A stretch of DNA of 64,000 bases from Actinomycetes bacterium (GTDB taxonomy: Bacteria > Actinomycetota > Acidimicrobiia > Acidimicrobiales > Aldehydirespiratoraceae), in assembly GCA_024276495.1 (NCBI GenBank), contig JAJRXC010000051.1, positions 1 to 64,000 of the forward strand. Reading direction: 5' to 3'. Below are positions 53,884-63,445 of this stretch, piece by piece; position 1 is the first letter of the stretch; the number at the start of each line of letters is the position of its first letter. Below the pieces are notes generated by a model. The model searched no databases. It was not told where the DNA came from and worked only from the letters and a program-made list of their open reading frames with translations. The translations under genes and the position numbers were made by a program.

Positions 53884-54753
53884 ATGATCAGCGCGCCCAT
53901 CGCCTTGGCGTTCACGGCCGGAATGGTCGCCGCGTTCAACCCCTGCGGCTTCTCGCTCCTGCCGGCCTACATCGGCGCGTTCGTCGCCGGGGACGAGGTC
54001 TCCGAGCGCACGGACCGGAGGATTCTCCGCGCCGTCGGGGTCGCCGGCGCGGTGTCGGTCGGGTTCATCATCGTGTTCGCCACCGCCGGCCTCGCGATCG
54101 ACAGCCTGACCGGCGAGGCCCGACGCCAGCTGCCGTGGATCACCATCGCGATCGGTGCGCTCCTCGCCGTCGCCGGCGTCGCGACGATCGCCGGCTGGAA
54201 GCCGACCATCGCGATTCGTGGCCCCCGACTGTCGACCGGGTCCAACCGTCCCCGGGTGATGGTCGGCTACGGCGCCACCTACGCCATCGCCTCGCTGTCG
54301 TGCACGATCGGTCCGTTCCTCGCGGTCACCGGCACCGCGTTGTCGCAGTCACCGGTCGAGGGACTGGCGACCTATGTCGCCTACGCGCTCGGCATGGGTC
54401 TCATCATCTTGATCCTCAGCGTGGCGTCGGCCGTCGCGCACAGCACCGTCGCCAACCACATGCGGCGGCTGTCGCGGGTGGCCCCGAGGGTGGGGGGCGT
54501 GCTGATGGTTCTCGCCGGCGGCTACGCGATCTGGTACGGCCGCTGGGAACTGGCCGTCTACAACGGCGACCTCGGAACCGATCCCCTGATCGACACGATG
54601 GAGGATGTGCGGCTCTGGCTCGTGGCCTTCATCGAGAACGTCGGCGCCGGGCGGCTCGTCGCGGTCGTCGTCGTCGGGATCGGTGCCGCTGTCGCGACCG
54701 CGCGTGCGGCTCGGACCGGCCCCGAACGGGTCGACGCGACCAACGACGCCTGA
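53884..54753 (+). CDS. ccdA: CcdA/DsbD-type thiol-disulphide membrane protein
   Basis: 289 residues, six or seven helices, with the two conserved Cys in NPCGFSLLPAY (about 20-30) and LSCTIGPF (about 138-146). CcdA carries electrons across the membrane to periplasmic thioredoxins such as the TlpA-like protein at 46623, supporting cytochrome c and CuA maturation. Follows the blaI-like gene by about 77 bases. A hydrophilic tail ends the protein. Confidence 0.93.
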   Translation: MISAPIALAFTAGMVAAFNPCGFSLLPAYIGAFVAGDEVSERTDRRILRAVGVAGAVSVGFIIVFATAGLAIDSLTGEARRQLPWITIAIGALLAVAGVATIAGWKPTIAIRGPRLSTGSNRPRVMVGYGATYAIASLSCTIGPFLAVTGTALSQSPVEGLATYVAYALGMGLIILILSVASAVAHSTVANHMRRLSRVAPRVGGVLMVLAGGYAIWYGRWELAVYNGDLGTDPLIDTMEDVRLWLVAFIENVGAGRLVAVVVVGIGAAVATARAARTGPERVDATNDA

Positions 54754-54771
54754 CCGTCCCCGCCGACCGCC

Positions 54772-55047
54772 TTATTCGAGCTCGGCGACCCGTTCGCGGT
54801 ACTCCTCGGTCGAGAGCTCGCCTCGGGCGTAGCGCTCGGCGAGGATCTCGCGGGCCCGGTCGGTCGGATCGCGGGGAGCGGGTCCGGGGGGATGGACGGG
54901 TCCGGTCCCGGCCCGGACGAGCCAGACGATCAGGACCACGAAGAGCGCCATCATGACGACACCCCACAACCATATCCATCCACCATCCCAGCCGTCCATG
55001 TGGTCAAAACCTTCGGCATCGGCGAGGATCGCAACTGCGTCGAGCAC
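54772..55047 (-). CDS. small membrane protein with SHOCT domain
   Basis: 91 residues from GTG 55045-55047 behind AAAGGAG. One membrane helix (about 24-46) with an aromatic cluster (DGWDGGWIWLWG), then a C-terminal SHOCT motif, AREILAERYARGELSTEEYR (about 64-83). SHOCT segments are oligomerisation modules found in many small proteins. It converges with ccdA. Function unknown. Confidence 0.85.
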   Translation of the reverse strand: MLDAVAILADAEGFDHMDGWDGGWIWLWGVVMMALFVVLIVWLVRAGTGPVHPPGPAPRDPTDRAREILAERYARGELSTEEYRERVAELE

Positions 55048-55192
55048 CGGAAACTCCTTTCGGTCAGAAGATCCTTCTGTCGGGGACCGTCCCGGTCAAA
55101 ATGATCGTCGGGGTCACCGACCTGAGCGTGTGGGCGAACGAAACCCCGTCGAACGGGATCCGGGTACAGCGTGGTCCGATCGCGGGCGCCGG

Positions 55193-55212
55193 CGTAGGGT
55201 CCTAGGTCCCTA
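55193..55212. promoter_or_regulatory. 20-bp near-perfect dyad in the SHOCT/ABC permease gap
   Basis: GTAGGGTCCTAGGTCCCTAC, symmetric except for two T/A positions. A second, shorter dyad, GGGACCGTCCC, lies at 55084-55094. Both resemble response-regulator boxes in style, but the regulator is unknown. Confidence 0.35.
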
Positions 55213-55258
55213 CCCCGCCCCCCTACCCGGGCCGAGGTCGTCGCCGGCCGTCACCGCA

Positions 55259-56779
55259 TCATGAGACGGTGACCCGTCGAAAGACCGTGGTGGCCACGGC
55301 CCCGAGCACGACGAGCCATCCGAGCGCGAGCAACAGCGCCCCGGTCTCGTCGAACGTCGGCGTGAACGCGCCGTCCATCATGACCCGCACCGCGCCGTGA
55401 CCCGGCAGGTAGCGCCCCCACGCCGGCGGGGCCGCGTCGAACATCGCGTTCTGGGCGAGGCCGATGTCGATGAACGGCAAGACGAGAAGGAGGTAGAGGC
55501 CGCCGAGCCGACCGAAGATCGGCCCGACGATGATCCCGATCGTGGCGTAGGTGAGGGCCACCAGGACGTTGGCCAGGATGAACAGCGACCAGCTGACGGC
55601 TCGGAAGCTCACCGCGGTGATCGCTATGGAGACGGCGGTGGCCATGAGCGACGCACCGGCGATGACCGCCATGCGAACGGTGAGGATCTCGACGGGCCGG
55701 AACCGGGTCAACGACAAGCGCCGGTCGGCCTGGGCCGAATCCAAGATGACGAACAGTCCGGCCAGCGAGGCCAGGAACCCGATCGTGATCGGCACCATCA
55801 CCGCGCCGTGCACGTCGGCCATCGACAGCAGCCGGAGGCCACGGTGACCGTTCTCGACGAGCTCGACCGGCGTCGGATCGCTGGGCGTGACCGCGATCGA
55901 GGCGCTGATGAACGCCACCGGCAGGCCCAGGATCAGGATCCACATGGCGGGCATGCGTCGGAGCTGACGGTTCGCAGCCGACCAGGCGGCGCCGACGCGG
56001 CGCAGCCCCGGGGACGTGCGCCGCACGACGTGCCGTCGTGGTCTCGTCGTGGCGGTCAACGCGACGACGGCGATCGAGATCGCCACGGCGGCCCACACCA
56101 ACGACAGGCCCACGTCGCCGAGCGGGCCGGCGTGCGCCGACGCGACGTCGGTCACCACCAGGGTCGGGAAGTGAAGGGGAAGGATCCGGATGAAGCCCGC
56201 GGTTCCGCCCATGGCCGGGCCGAAGAAGACGTCGAAGATCCAGGCGAAGACGACGATGAGCGAGCCGTTCATCTCCGAACGGACGAGGGCACCGACGGTG
56301 ACGCCGATCCCCGCGTAGATCACCGCGAAGACGATCGTGGCCCCGATGACCCGGGGCGAGGTGGCGAGATCGGTGCGAACCCGAAGCGCGACGAGCGCGC
56401 CGAGCGAGGCGAGGGCGACCAGGGCCGCGGTCGACACCAGTCGGGAGGCGACGACCCGGCCGGCACCGGCGCCGGCCGCGGCGAGTCGGCTATCGGCGTC
56501 GCGCGAGGTCGACACGTGGAAGAAGCCGGCCACGCCGGCCAGCACCGCCGCCGCCCAGCCGGCGGTCGCGGCTTCGACCTCGCCGAGGTCGGAGGCTCCA
56601 CCGAGGATGTCGGCGAAGTCGGCCAGGGCGCCGGCGGAAAGGGTCACGAAAACGACGGGGACGACGATCAACAAGACGACGTTGATGGGCCGGCGACCGT
56701 GTTCCACCATCCATTGCCGGGTGAGCGACAGGGTGAACGACGGTTCGGGGGTCGAGGCGGGGACCGGGGCGGAGGTCAT
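55259..56779 (-). CDS. ABC-2 type exporter permease
   Basis: 506 residues from ATG 56777-56779, overlapping the ATPase stop by 4 bases. Two halves with about six helices each (roughly 30-245 and 285-500), typical of a fused ABC-2 permease such as NosY-like or multidrug exporters. The operon runs divergently from csoR with a CsoR operator in front, so the transported substrate is likely linked to copper or copper stress. Substrate not provable from sequence. Confidence 0.85.
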   Translation of the reverse strand: MTSAPVPASTPEPSFTLSLTRQWMVEHGRRPINVVLLIVVPVVFVTLSAGALADFADILGGASDLGEVEAATAGWAAAVLAGVAGFFHVSTSRDADSRLAAAGAGAGRVVASRLVSTAALVALASLGALVALRVRTDLATSPRVIGATIVFAVIYAGIGVTVGALVRSEMNGSLIVVFAWIFDVFFGPAMGGTAGFIRILPLHFPTLVVTDVASAHAGPLGDVGLSLVWAAVAISIAVVALTATTRPRRHVVRRTSPGLRRVGAAWSAANRQLRRMPAMWILILGLPVAFISASIAVTPSDPTPVELVENGHRGLRLLSMADVHGAVMVPITIGFLASLAGLFVILDSAQADRRLSLTRFRPVEILTVRMAVIAGASLMATAVSIAITAVSFRAVSWSLFILANVLVALTYATIGIIVGPIFGRLGGLYLLLVLPFIDIGLAQNAMFDAAPPAWGRYLPGHGAVRVMMDGAFTPTFDETGALLLALGWLVVLGAVATTVFRRVTVS

Positions 56780-57450
56780 CTCAGCACCGTGCGTCCGTCG
56801 ACGAGGTCGTAGATCCGGTCGAACCGGTCTTCGTCGGCGATGAAGTGGCTGATGATGAGCAGGCTCGATCCGGTCTCGCGTCGACGTGCGGTCAGTTCCC
56901 AGAATCGTTGGTAGGTGTCCCAGTCGAAGCCGGCGTAGGGCTCGTCCAGGCAGAGAAGTCGCGGGTTGTGCAGCATGGCCAGGGCCAGGTTGAGCTTCGA
57001 CCGGGTGCCCCCGGAGAGCTCTTCGACCCGGGTGTTCGCGAAGCGGGCGAAGTCGAGCTCTTCGTAGGCGGAGGTGCGGGCCGAGTCGAGCTCGCCGGCC
57101 TCGAGCCCGTAGGCGACGCCGAAGAGGTCGAGGTGCTCGTCGCAGGTGAGTCGTTCGTAGAGGACCGGGACCTGCGGGCAGTAGCCGAAGCTCTCGGTTC
57201 GTTCGACGGTTCCGGCGTCGGCGGCGAGATCGCCGACCAGCACCTTCATCAGGGTGCTCTTGCCCGAGCCGTTCTCCCCCACGAGACCCACGATCTCGCC
57301 GGGGAACATCGTGAGGTCGGATCCCTTGAGGACGGGGAACGTGCGTCGCCGGGGCCACCAGCCCCGCCGGTACGCCTTCCACACGCCGCTCGCGTACAAC
57401 ACCGAGGTGGCCGTCTCGCGAGGGTTGGTGATCACGGTTTCGGTTGTCAT
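56776..57450 (-). CDS. ABC exporter ATPase
   Basis: 224 residues: Walker [10 protein letters not shown] (about 59-67), Q-loop CPQVPV, signature [15 protein letters not shown], Walker [14 protein letters not shown] and switch His in ISHF. Small single-domain ATPase of the ABC-2 class. ATGA overlaps link it with the DsbA-like gene upstream and the permease downstream, forming one operon. Confidence 0.95.
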   Translation of the reverse strand: MTTETVITNPRETATSVLYASGVWKAYRRGWWPRRRTFPVLKGSDLTMFPGEIVGLVGENGSGKSTLMKVLVGDLAADAGTVERTESFGYCPQVPVLYERLTCDEHLDLFGVAYGLEAGELDSARTSAYEELDFARFANTRVEELSGGTRSKLNLALAMLHNPRLLCLDEPYAGFDWDTYQRFWELTARRRETGSSLLIISHFIADEDRFDRIYDLVDGRTVLR

Positions 57451-58082
57451 GGTGCCCTTCCTGTGTTCTGGTCGACGACCTTGGCCACGAATCCGAGAAG
57501 GCCGTCGGGGTCGAGTCGCGCGGTGAGCCCACCGGCCGCGTCGTGGCCGATGTCGAGTGAGGGACAGAAGTAGTCGTGGCCTTCGATCCAGAAGTGGGGA
57601 GACCCGCTGACGAGTCGCCGTTGACCGTCGGCGTAGTCGGCCCGCACGGCCGCGCTCGCCTCGACCGGTGGGGGCGCGAGGTCGAACGACGCGGCGATGC
57701 CGGCGAGGACCCGGGGGTCGCCGACGTCTTCACCCTGTTCGAAGAGCGCCGAGCGGAGGGCGAGGCTCACCTGGAGGCCGGTGTCGGGGTCGGCGTCGTA
57801 GGCCGCGGCGGCGAGATTCAGCGCGGGAATCGTGGTCGCGGGCCAGTGGTCGATCCGGAAGCCGGAGAAGCGGTCGGTGCCGAGTTGGGCGCGGAGCGCG
57901 TCGATCTTCCCCGCGGTCGCGACCGGGTCGAGTGGACTGCCGTTGACCCATTCGAGGGGCCACGCCCGCACCCGGACCTCCGCGTCGGGACTCGACTCGG
58001 CGAGCTCGTCGACGACCATCGCGAGGCCGAGATGGGTGAACGGACACGAGATGTCGGCGAAGACTTCGACGGTGGGACTCAT
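57447..58082 (-). CDS. DsbA-like thioredoxin-fold protein (FrnE group)
   Basis: 211 residues, no signal peptide, so likely cytoplasmic. Begins [20 protein letters not shown]; the active site is CPFT rather than CxxC (only the first Cys kept). The C-terminal half includes [20 protein letters not shown]. First gene of the ABC exporter operon, reading from the CsoR operator. A role in copper-stressed thiol repair or copper sensing is possible but inferred. Confidence 0.82.
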   Translation of the reverse strand: MSPTVEVFADISCPFTHLGLAMVVDELAESSPDAEVRVRAWPLEWVNGSPLDPVATAGKIDALRAQLGTDRFSGFRIDHWPATTIPALNLAAAAYDADPDTGLQVSLALRSALFEQGEDVGDPRVLAGIAASFDLAPPPVEASAAVRADYADGQRRLVSGSPHFWIEGHDYFCPSLDIGHDAAGGLTARLDPDGLLGFVAKVVDQNTGRAP

Positions 58083-58092
58083 GCTTGTACTA

Positions 58093-58111
58093 TATACCCC
58101 TATAGGGTATA
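58093..58111. promoter_or_regulatory. CsoR copper operator
   Basis: TATACCCCTATAGGGTATA, arms TATACCC and GGGTATA, matching the known CsoR box (ATACCC-centre-GGGTAT). It is placed in the 66-bp divergent gap of csoR and the DsbA-ABC operon, so CsoR probably controls both. Confidence 0.85.
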
Positions 58112-58148
58112 GTCAACCGTCGTTCGAACCGAGAAAAAGGGCGCTATC

Positions 58149-58445
58149 GTGCTGCGGACCGCTATGGCTGGATACTCATACTCGAAAGACGACTACTCGG
58201 CGCGACTGCGACGAATCGAAGGACAGGTCCGCGGCCTGCAGCGCATGATCGACGAGGACACGTACTGCATCGACGTCCTCACCCAGATCAGTTCGGTCAC
58301 CAAGGCGCTGCAGAGCGTCGGCATGGGGCTCGTCGACGAACACCTCCGCCACTGTGTCAAAGAGGCAGCCGTCGAGAGCGACGACGCCGGCAACGCGATG
58401 ATCGACGAGGCCACCGCGGCCATCGCCCGACTCCTGCGCTCCTGA
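58149..58445 (+). CDS. csoR: copper-sensing repressor CsoR
   Basis: 98 residues from GTG 58149 (AAAGGG upstream; an ATG at 58164 is possible). All-helical DUF156/CsoR fold: RLRRIEGQVRGLQRMIDED, then Cys in TYCIDVLTQ (40) and HLRHCVKEA (His 65, Cys 69), the Cys-His-Cys triad that binds Cu(I). DNA release on copper binding is established for the family. Its operator lies immediately upstream. Confidence 0.95.
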   Translation: MLRTAMAGYSYSKDDYSARLRRIEGQVRGLQRMIDEDTYCIDVLTQISSVTKALQSVGMGLVDEHLRHCVKEAAVESDDAGNAMIDEATAAIARLLRS

Positions 58446-58520
58446 TCCGCGCCCCGCGGGATCGTTAGGGTCGCGACTCCCACTAGGGTCCGGCAGACCC
58501 GAATCTGGAGACCGGTACCA

Positions 58521-59327
58521 ATGAGCCCCCACCGTCCATTCCGACGCCTGGCCCTCGCCCTCGCCGCGATCGCCCTCATTGCCTCCGCGTGTGGCAGCGA
58601 CAGCGCCGACGACGCGCCGATCAACCCCATCGAGCCGATCCTCGCCACCGAGATCGAGATCACCGCCGACCCGTCGGGGACCACCGCGCGCCTCGCAGTC
58701 GACACCACCATTCCGGTGGCGTGCTCGGTCATCTACGGCACCGACGACTCCTTCGGCTCGATCGCCGTCGACAGCGACATGCAGGGCGGGGCCCACGACG
58801 ACCACGGGCCGCTGATGACCGGCCTCACTCCCGACACCGAGTATCAGTACATCCTCCAGGGTTCAGACGCCAACGGGCGGATCTACCGGAGCGAGATCAT
58901 GACGTTTCGCACACCAGCCGCAGCCGACAACGGCCTCGGCGACAACCTCGCCCCGAGCGGCACGATCACCGGGTCGAGCTCCGACTTCTCCGCCGGTTTC
59001 GCCGCGACGAACGCGATCGACGGCGACATCGGCACCGAATGGTCATCGGCCGGCGACGGCGACGACGCCTGGCTCGAAGTCGACCTCGGCGAAGCCCGCG
59101 AGGTCGCGGCCGTGAGCTTCCGGACCCGCTCGATGACCGACGGCACCGCGATCACCGAGACGTTCACGGTCACCGTCGACGACACCGTTCTGGGGCCGTT
59201 CCCGGCCGGCGACGAGCCGGTCCTGCTCGACGACCCGATCACCGGTCAGGTCTTCCGCTTCGACGCGGACACGACCACCGGTGGCAACACCGGCGCGACC
59301 GAGATCGAGATCTTCGCGGCCCGCTGA
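58521..59327 (+). CDS. secreted lipoprotein with FN3-like and F5/8 C (discoidin)-like domains
   Basis: 268 residues. Lipobox LIASAC (Cys about 24). Residues about 40-135 look like a fibronectin type III or purple-acid-phosphatase N-terminal domain (GLTPDTEYQYILQGSDANGR). Residues about 140-268 form a discoidin-like domain (AINAIDGD-style stretch reading ATNAIDGDIGTEWSSAG, then WLEVDLGEAREVAAVSF). Probably binds carbohydrate or surface ligands. Lies between csoR and copZ, but nothing in it indicates copper binding except one His-Asp-Asp-His segment. Confidence 0.75.
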   Translation: MSPHRPFRRLALALAAIALIASACGSDSADDAPINPIEPILATEIEITADPSGTTARLAVDTTIPVACSVIYGTDDSFGSIAVDSDMQGGAHDDHGPLMTGLTPDTEYQYILQGSDANGRIYRSEIMTFRTPAAADNGLGDNLAPSGTITGSSSDFSAGFAATNAIDGDIGTEWSSAGDGDDAWLEVDLGEAREVAAVSFRTRSMTDGTAITETFTVTVDDTVLGPFPAGDEPVLLDDPITGQVFRFDADTTTGGNTGATEIEIFAAR

Positions 59328-59408
59328 CCGATTGATGCACGGCCGCGCCACGAACCGCGCCGAACCGGCTCTACCCTCAACAGCACAACGGAACAGGAGA
59401 CACGACCG

Positions 59409-59609
59409 ATGACCACCGACACGCACACGTATTCCGTACCCGGTATGACTTGCGATCACTGCAAGAGCAGCATCGAGAAGGAGATCCTCCCTCTCGACGG
59501 TGTCGAGGGTGTGCAGATCGATGTCGAGTCGAAGGTCGTCACCGTCACCGGCGGCGACGACGCCGCCATCGTCGCCGCGATCGACACCGCCGGATACGCC
59601 GTCGCCTGA
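59409..59609 (+). CDS. copZ: copper chaperone CopZ (HMA domain)
   Basis: 66 residues, single heavy-metal-associated domain with MTCDHC at about 13-18, the Cu(I)-binding loop, and a typical ferredoxin-like fold ending DTAGYAVA. Upstream AACAGGAGACACGACC gives a good ribosome site. CopZ hands copper to CsoR or P-type ATPases; no copper ATPase is in this window. Convergent with thiQ. Confidence 0.93.
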   Translation: MTTDTHTYSVPGMTCDHCKSSIEKEILPLDGVEGVQIDVESKVVTVTGGDDAAIVAAIDTAGYAVA

Positions 59610-59621
59610 TCCCGCCCGGGT

Positions 59622-60611
59622 TCACTCGCCGACCGGCACCACCGCCGACGGATCCAGTCGCAGACGCAACTGCCGTCCGGGCTCGGGAGCCGGCTCGCCG
59701 CGCACAACCACATCGAGCTCGGTGCCGTCGGCGGCGGTGACGACCAGGAGATGATGATCGCCCCGGTAGGTGCGACTCCGCGTCGTGACGACGAACGGGC
59801 CGTCGTCGTCGGGTGAGAATCCGTCGGCCCGGTAGACGACATGGTCGGTCACCGGCGACGGTGTGGGCCACCCCATCGCCCGAGCGTTCCCGGTTGGCAC
59901 CAGGTTCCGGAAGCCGAGGAACCGTGCCGCGAACGGCGACCGGGGATGCGACCAGAGCTCCTCGGGGGAACCGACTTGTTCGATCCGGCCATCGTGCAGC
60001 AAGACGACCCGATCGGCGAGGGCGAACGCCTCTTGTTGATCGTGGGTGACGTAGATCGACGTGGCACCGACCCGGTCGAGAATGTCGTGGAGCTCGACGA
60101 CCAGTCGGTCCCGAAGGCTGCGATCGAGCGACCCGAGCGGCTCGTCGAACATCAACAGCCGGGGGGCGGGCGCGATCGCGCGCGCCAGCGCGACCCGCTG
60201 CTGTTGACCACCCGAGAGGTGCCCGATGGCGCGGTCGCCGTATCCTTGCAGGCCGACGAGAGACAACACGGTGTCGACCCGCTCGCCGATCTCCGCTCGA
60301 CTCTTGTGCATCATCTCCAGGCCGAACGCCACGTTGGCGGCAACCGTGCGATGGGGAAACAGGGCGTAGTCCTGGAACATGAGCCCGAAGCCGCGCCGAT
60401 GCACCGGGATCGCCGCCAGATCTCCGCCGTTCCATCTGAGGATGCCGGCCGTGGGCTTCTCCAGCCCGGCGACGGCCCGCAGCAGCGTGCTCTTGCCGCT
60501 TCCACTCGGGCCGAGGAGCGAGACGATCTCACCCGGCTCGATGGTCAGATCCAGGTTGTCGATCGCGACGACATCGCCGTAGGTGACGGTCAGACCTTCG
60601 ATCTCGAGCAC
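59622..60611 (-). CDS. thiQ: thiamine ABC transporter ATPase
   Basis: 329 residues from GTG 60609-60611 (GAGAGGG upstream). Complete ABC ATPase: Walker A GPSGSGKST (about 34-42), LSGGQQQRVALARAI and LMFDEPLGSLD. An accessory C-terminal domain (about 230-329) follows, as in Fe/thiamine-type importers. Operon partner of thiB and thiP, which gives the thiamine assignment; alone it could be iron or other. Confidence 0.85.
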   Translation of the reverse strand: MLEIEGLTVTYGDVVAIDNLDLTIEPGEIVSLLGPSGSGKSTLLRAVAGLEKPTAGILRWNGGDLAAIPVHRRGFGLMFQDYALFPHRTVAANVAFGLEMMHKSRAEIGERVDTVLSLVGLQGYGDRAIGHLSGGQQQRVALARAIAPAPRLLMFDEPLGSLDRSLRDRLVVELHDILDRVGATSIYVTHDQQEAFALADRVVLLHDGRIEQVGSPEELWSHPRSPFAARFLGFRNLVPTGNARAMGWPTPSPVTDHVVYRADGFSPDDDGPFVVTTRSRTYRGDHHLLVVTAADGTELDVVVRGEPAPEPGRQLRLRLDPSAVVPVGE

Positions 60612-60621
60612 GTCGGCCCTC

Positions 60622-62283
60622 TCAGAAGCTTCCGATGTCGCCCGCCCGGAAGCGTTCGACGAACAACATGACGACTGCGGTCACCACCATCAACACGACG
60701 CTCATCGCCATCGCCATCCCGAAGTTCATCGCGCCGGGCCGCGACAGGAGACGAAAGATGGCAACCGGCAAGGTGGTGACGTTCGGGCGCACGATGAAGG
60801 TCGTCGCCCCGAACTCGCCGAGTGAGACGGCCGCGGCGAAACCGGCGCCGACGAGACCCGCACGCGCGACGATCGGCAGGTCGATCTCGCGCCACACCCG
60901 TACCGGTCCGGCCCCGAGCGTCGCCGCCGCTTCCCTCAGTCGGGGGTCGATCGAGCGGATCATCGGGACCATCACCCGGATCACGAACGGCAGGGCCACC
61001 AGCGTGTGGGCCAACGGGATGATGATCGGCTCGCTGCGGAGGTCGAGGACGCCGCGATCGAGCGAGATGAGGAACCCGAAACCGACGGTGACCGCCGACG
61101 TTCCGAGCGGCAGCATCAAAAGGGAGTCGAACCATTGTGTTGCCCGGGAGCGTCCGTAGCCCACCAGCGACGCCGCCAGTCCTCCGATGACGAGGGCGAG
61201 CACCGCGGTGATCGCGGCGAACGACAGCGAGTTCCTCAACGCCTCGGTCGGCGCGACCGCCAGCACGGTGTTCGATGCGCCGTTGCCGAGGGCCCGGTAG
61301 TAGTCGAACCCGAGCCCGCCGGCCGTGCGCAGCGACCGTTCGACGAGCACGGCGAGCGGAACGAACAGGAGGGCGGCCATGAACACCACGTTGGCGAACA
61401 CCAGCCGCTTCTCCCCTCGCGTCGACGGGATCCGTTCGACTTCGACACTCGGGCGCAGGTTCAGTTCGACGGTGCGCCGCTCTTGATGACGTGCGTACAC
61501 GGTGAGGATCACGAACACGCCGACGAGTTGCACGATGGCGAGCGCCGCGGCCAACGGGAGGTTGAGCAGTTGGGCGGTCTGACGATAGATCTCGACTTCG
61601 AGCGTTGCCCGTCGGGGTCCGCCGAGCAGCAGGATCACCCCGAACGACGTGAACGAGAACAAGAACACGATCGAGGCCGCCGCGCCGATCGCCGGACGAA
61701 GCAGGGGCAGCGTGACCTGACGGCACGCCCGGACACGGCAGGCACCGAGGACCCGGGCGGCCTGTTCCATCCGGGGATCGAGATGGCCCCAGAGCCCGCC
61801 GACGGTGCGGACGACGACCGCGTAGTTGTAGAAGACGTGGGCGAACAGGATCAGCCAGATCGAGCCCTTGAGGTCGACCCCGAGGGCGCCGTCGGGGCCG
61901 GCGAGCGCGAGGAAGGCCACGCCGACGACCACCGTCGGCAGAATCAGCGGAATCGTCACCGCGGCCCGGATCAGCGACCGCCCCCGGAACCGATAGTGGG
62001 ACAGGACATAGGCCCCCGGCAGCGCCACCACGAGAGTGACCAGCGTCGACGCGGCTGCCTGCCACAAGGTGAACCAGGCGACGCGGCGCAGCTCCGGATC
62101 CGTCAGGACGCGGGTCAGCGGCGACGGGTCGAATCGACCGTCGGGCACCATTCCCCGCCACAGGATCGACCCCACCGGATAGACGAAGAAGACGGCGATG
62201 AACGCGACCGGGAGGGCTGCGACGACCGCCGTGCCCAGGATTCGGCTCGTCCGCGCTCGGGCCGGTCGGGAGGCGGTCACCAT
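60622..62283 (-). CDS. thiP: thiamine ABC transporter permease
   Basis: 553 residues from ATG 62281-62283, overlapping the thiB stop (ATGA). Two fused permease halves, each with an EAA-like loop (MEQAARVLGACRVRACRQVT and LREAAATLGAGPVRVWREID), about 12 helices in all: the ThiP/FbpB double-permease layout. Followed by thiQ after 10 bases. Confidence 0.88.
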   Translation of the reverse strand: MVTASRPARARTSRILGTAVVAALPVAFIAVFFVYPVGSILWRGMVPDGRFDPSPLTRVLTDPELRRVAWFTLWQAAASTLVTLVVALPGAYVLSHYRFRGRSLIRAAVTIPLILPTVVVGVAFLALAGPDGALGVDLKGSIWLILFAHVFYNYAVVVRTVGGLWGHLDPRMEQAARVLGACRVRACRQVTLPLLRPAIGAAASIVFLFSFTSFGVILLLGGPRRATLEVEIYRQTAQLLNLPLAAALAIVQLVGVFVILTVYARHQERRTVELNLRPSVEVERIPSTRGEKRLVFANVVFMAALLFVPLAVLVERSLRTAGGLGFDYYRALGNGASNTVLAVAPTEALRNSLSFAAITAVLALVIGGLAASLVGYGRSRATQWFDSLLMLPLGTSAVTVGFGFLISLDRGVLDLRSEPIIIPLAHTLVALPFVIRVMVPMIRSIDPRLREAAATLGAGPVRVWREIDLPIVARAGLVGAGFAAAVSLGEFGATTFIVRPNVTTLPVAIFRLLSRPGAMNFGMAMAMSVVLMVVTAVVMLFVERFRAGDIGSF

Positions 62284-63326
62284 CACCGCAGGACGGTCGT
62301 GGTCCACTCGTCCAACCACCGCTCACGATTCTCGGCGATGAGCGACGGGTCGATGGTGTGGGGGTCGTCGGGAACGACGGTGTGGTCGACGAACTCCTGC
62401 GGCAGCGGAACGTCGGGGTTGATCGGGAACACGAAGTAGTTGAGGGGCAGCTCGGCCTGGAGCGAGTCGGACAGCCACCAGTCGATCAGCCGCCGCGCCG
62501 CGGCTTCGTCGTCGGTGCCGTCGAGTATGGCGATGAACTCGATCTGGCGGAAACAGCTCTGCACCATCACCCCGGTGGGTGCGACCGTGACGGGCGGATC
62601 GGCGAAGATGACCTCGGCCGGCGGGCTCGACGCATAGGAGACGACCAGCGGCCGCGGCCCGGCGCCGGCCGAGCCGGAGAACGAGGTGTAGTAGGCCTCG
62701 TCCCATCCGGCGACGACTTCGACGTCGTTGTCGACGAGCGCCTGCCAGTAGTCGAGCCAGCCGTCTTCGCCGAACTCGCTGATCGTCGCCAGGACGAACG
62801 CCAGCCCGGGCGACGACGTCGCCGGATTCTCCACGGTGAGAAGCCCCGCGTAGGCCGGTTCGATGAGCTGGGCGAGGGTCTCGGGGACCGCCACCCCGTT
62901 GTCCGCGAACCATGCCTTGTCGTAGTTGATGCACACGTCACCGAAGTCGACCGCGGTGACGTTGTAGGTGGTGTCGAGTTGCAGGTCCGGCGGGATCACC
63001 GTGGCGTTGGGCGACTCGTAGGGGATCGTGATCTCGGCGTCGAGAACCCGGCTGAGAAAGGTGTTGTCGATGCCGTAGATGACATCACCGAGCGGGTTCC
63101 CCTTGGTGAGGATCGCCTGGTTGACCATCGAGCCGGCATCGCCTCCGGCCAGCAGATCGATCTCGATTCCCGTCTCGGCGGTGAAGCCGTCGAGCAGGTG
63201 GGCGACCGACGAGAAGGCGTCGTTGGTGACCAGCGTGAGGGTGGTGGTCGGGGCCGGTTCCGAGTCGTCGCCACACGCTGCGGCGATCATCGAGAAGCCG
63301 ACGAAGACCAGGAGGATTCGGCGCAT
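62283..63326 (-). CDS. thiB: thiamine-binding lipoprotein
   Basis: 347 residues from ATG 63324-63326 (AGGG upstream). Lipobox MIAAAC (Cys about 18). Fits the ThiB family: YGIDNTFLSRVLD (about 84-96), VCINYDKAWFAD, ENPATSSPGLAFVLATI, YASSPPAEVIFAD, SCFRQIEFIAILDGT and FVFPINPDVPLPQEF. Binds thiamine (or its phosphates) outside the membrane. No TPP riboswitch was seen in the 120 bases upstream. Confidence 0.88.
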   Translation of the reverse strand: MRRILLVFVGFSMIAAACGDDSEPAPTTTLTLVTNDAFSSVAHLLDGFTAETGIEIDLLAGGDAGSMVNQAILTKGNPLGDVIYGIDNTFLSRVLDAEITIPYESPNATVIPPDLQLDTTYNVTAVDFGDVCINYDKAWFADNGVAVPETLAQLIEPAYAGLLTVENPATSSPGLAFVLATISEFGEDGWLDYWQALVDNDVEVVAGWDEAYYTSFSGSAGAGPRPLVVSYASSPPAEVIFADPPVTVAPTGVMVQSCFRQIEFIAILDGTDDEAAARRLIDWWLSDSLQAELPLNYFVFPINPDVPLPQEFVDHTVVPDDPHTIDPSLIAENRERWLDEWTTTVLR

Positions 63327-63382
63327 GCGACACCCTATTCAGGACTGACCGCGCCAACCGGGAATAGATCGGCGCGGAGGTC

Positions 63383-63410
63383 TCATGTCGGCGAGCCGGT
63401 TTGCCGATGG
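63383..63410 (+). promoter_or_regulatory. candidate FliA/sigma-28 promoter of the HD-GYP gene
   Basis: TCAT (63383-63386), 16 bases, GCCGATGG (63403-63410), 35 bases before the ATG. N16 spacing as at flagellin and the subtilase. Confidence 0.55.
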
Positions 63411-63445
63411 AGGCACCACTGCCACGTCGACCGAAACACTGTGCC

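Noticed and set aside
60590-62326. 578-codon minus-strand frame overlapping thiP
   Set aside because: Same strand but another frame; thiP frame has clear membrane helices and EAA loops, the other is Arg/Gly-rich.
63327-63445. TPP riboswitch before thiB
   Set aside because: Searched for the CTGAGA and ACCTGA segments of the THI element on the minus strand; neither is present.
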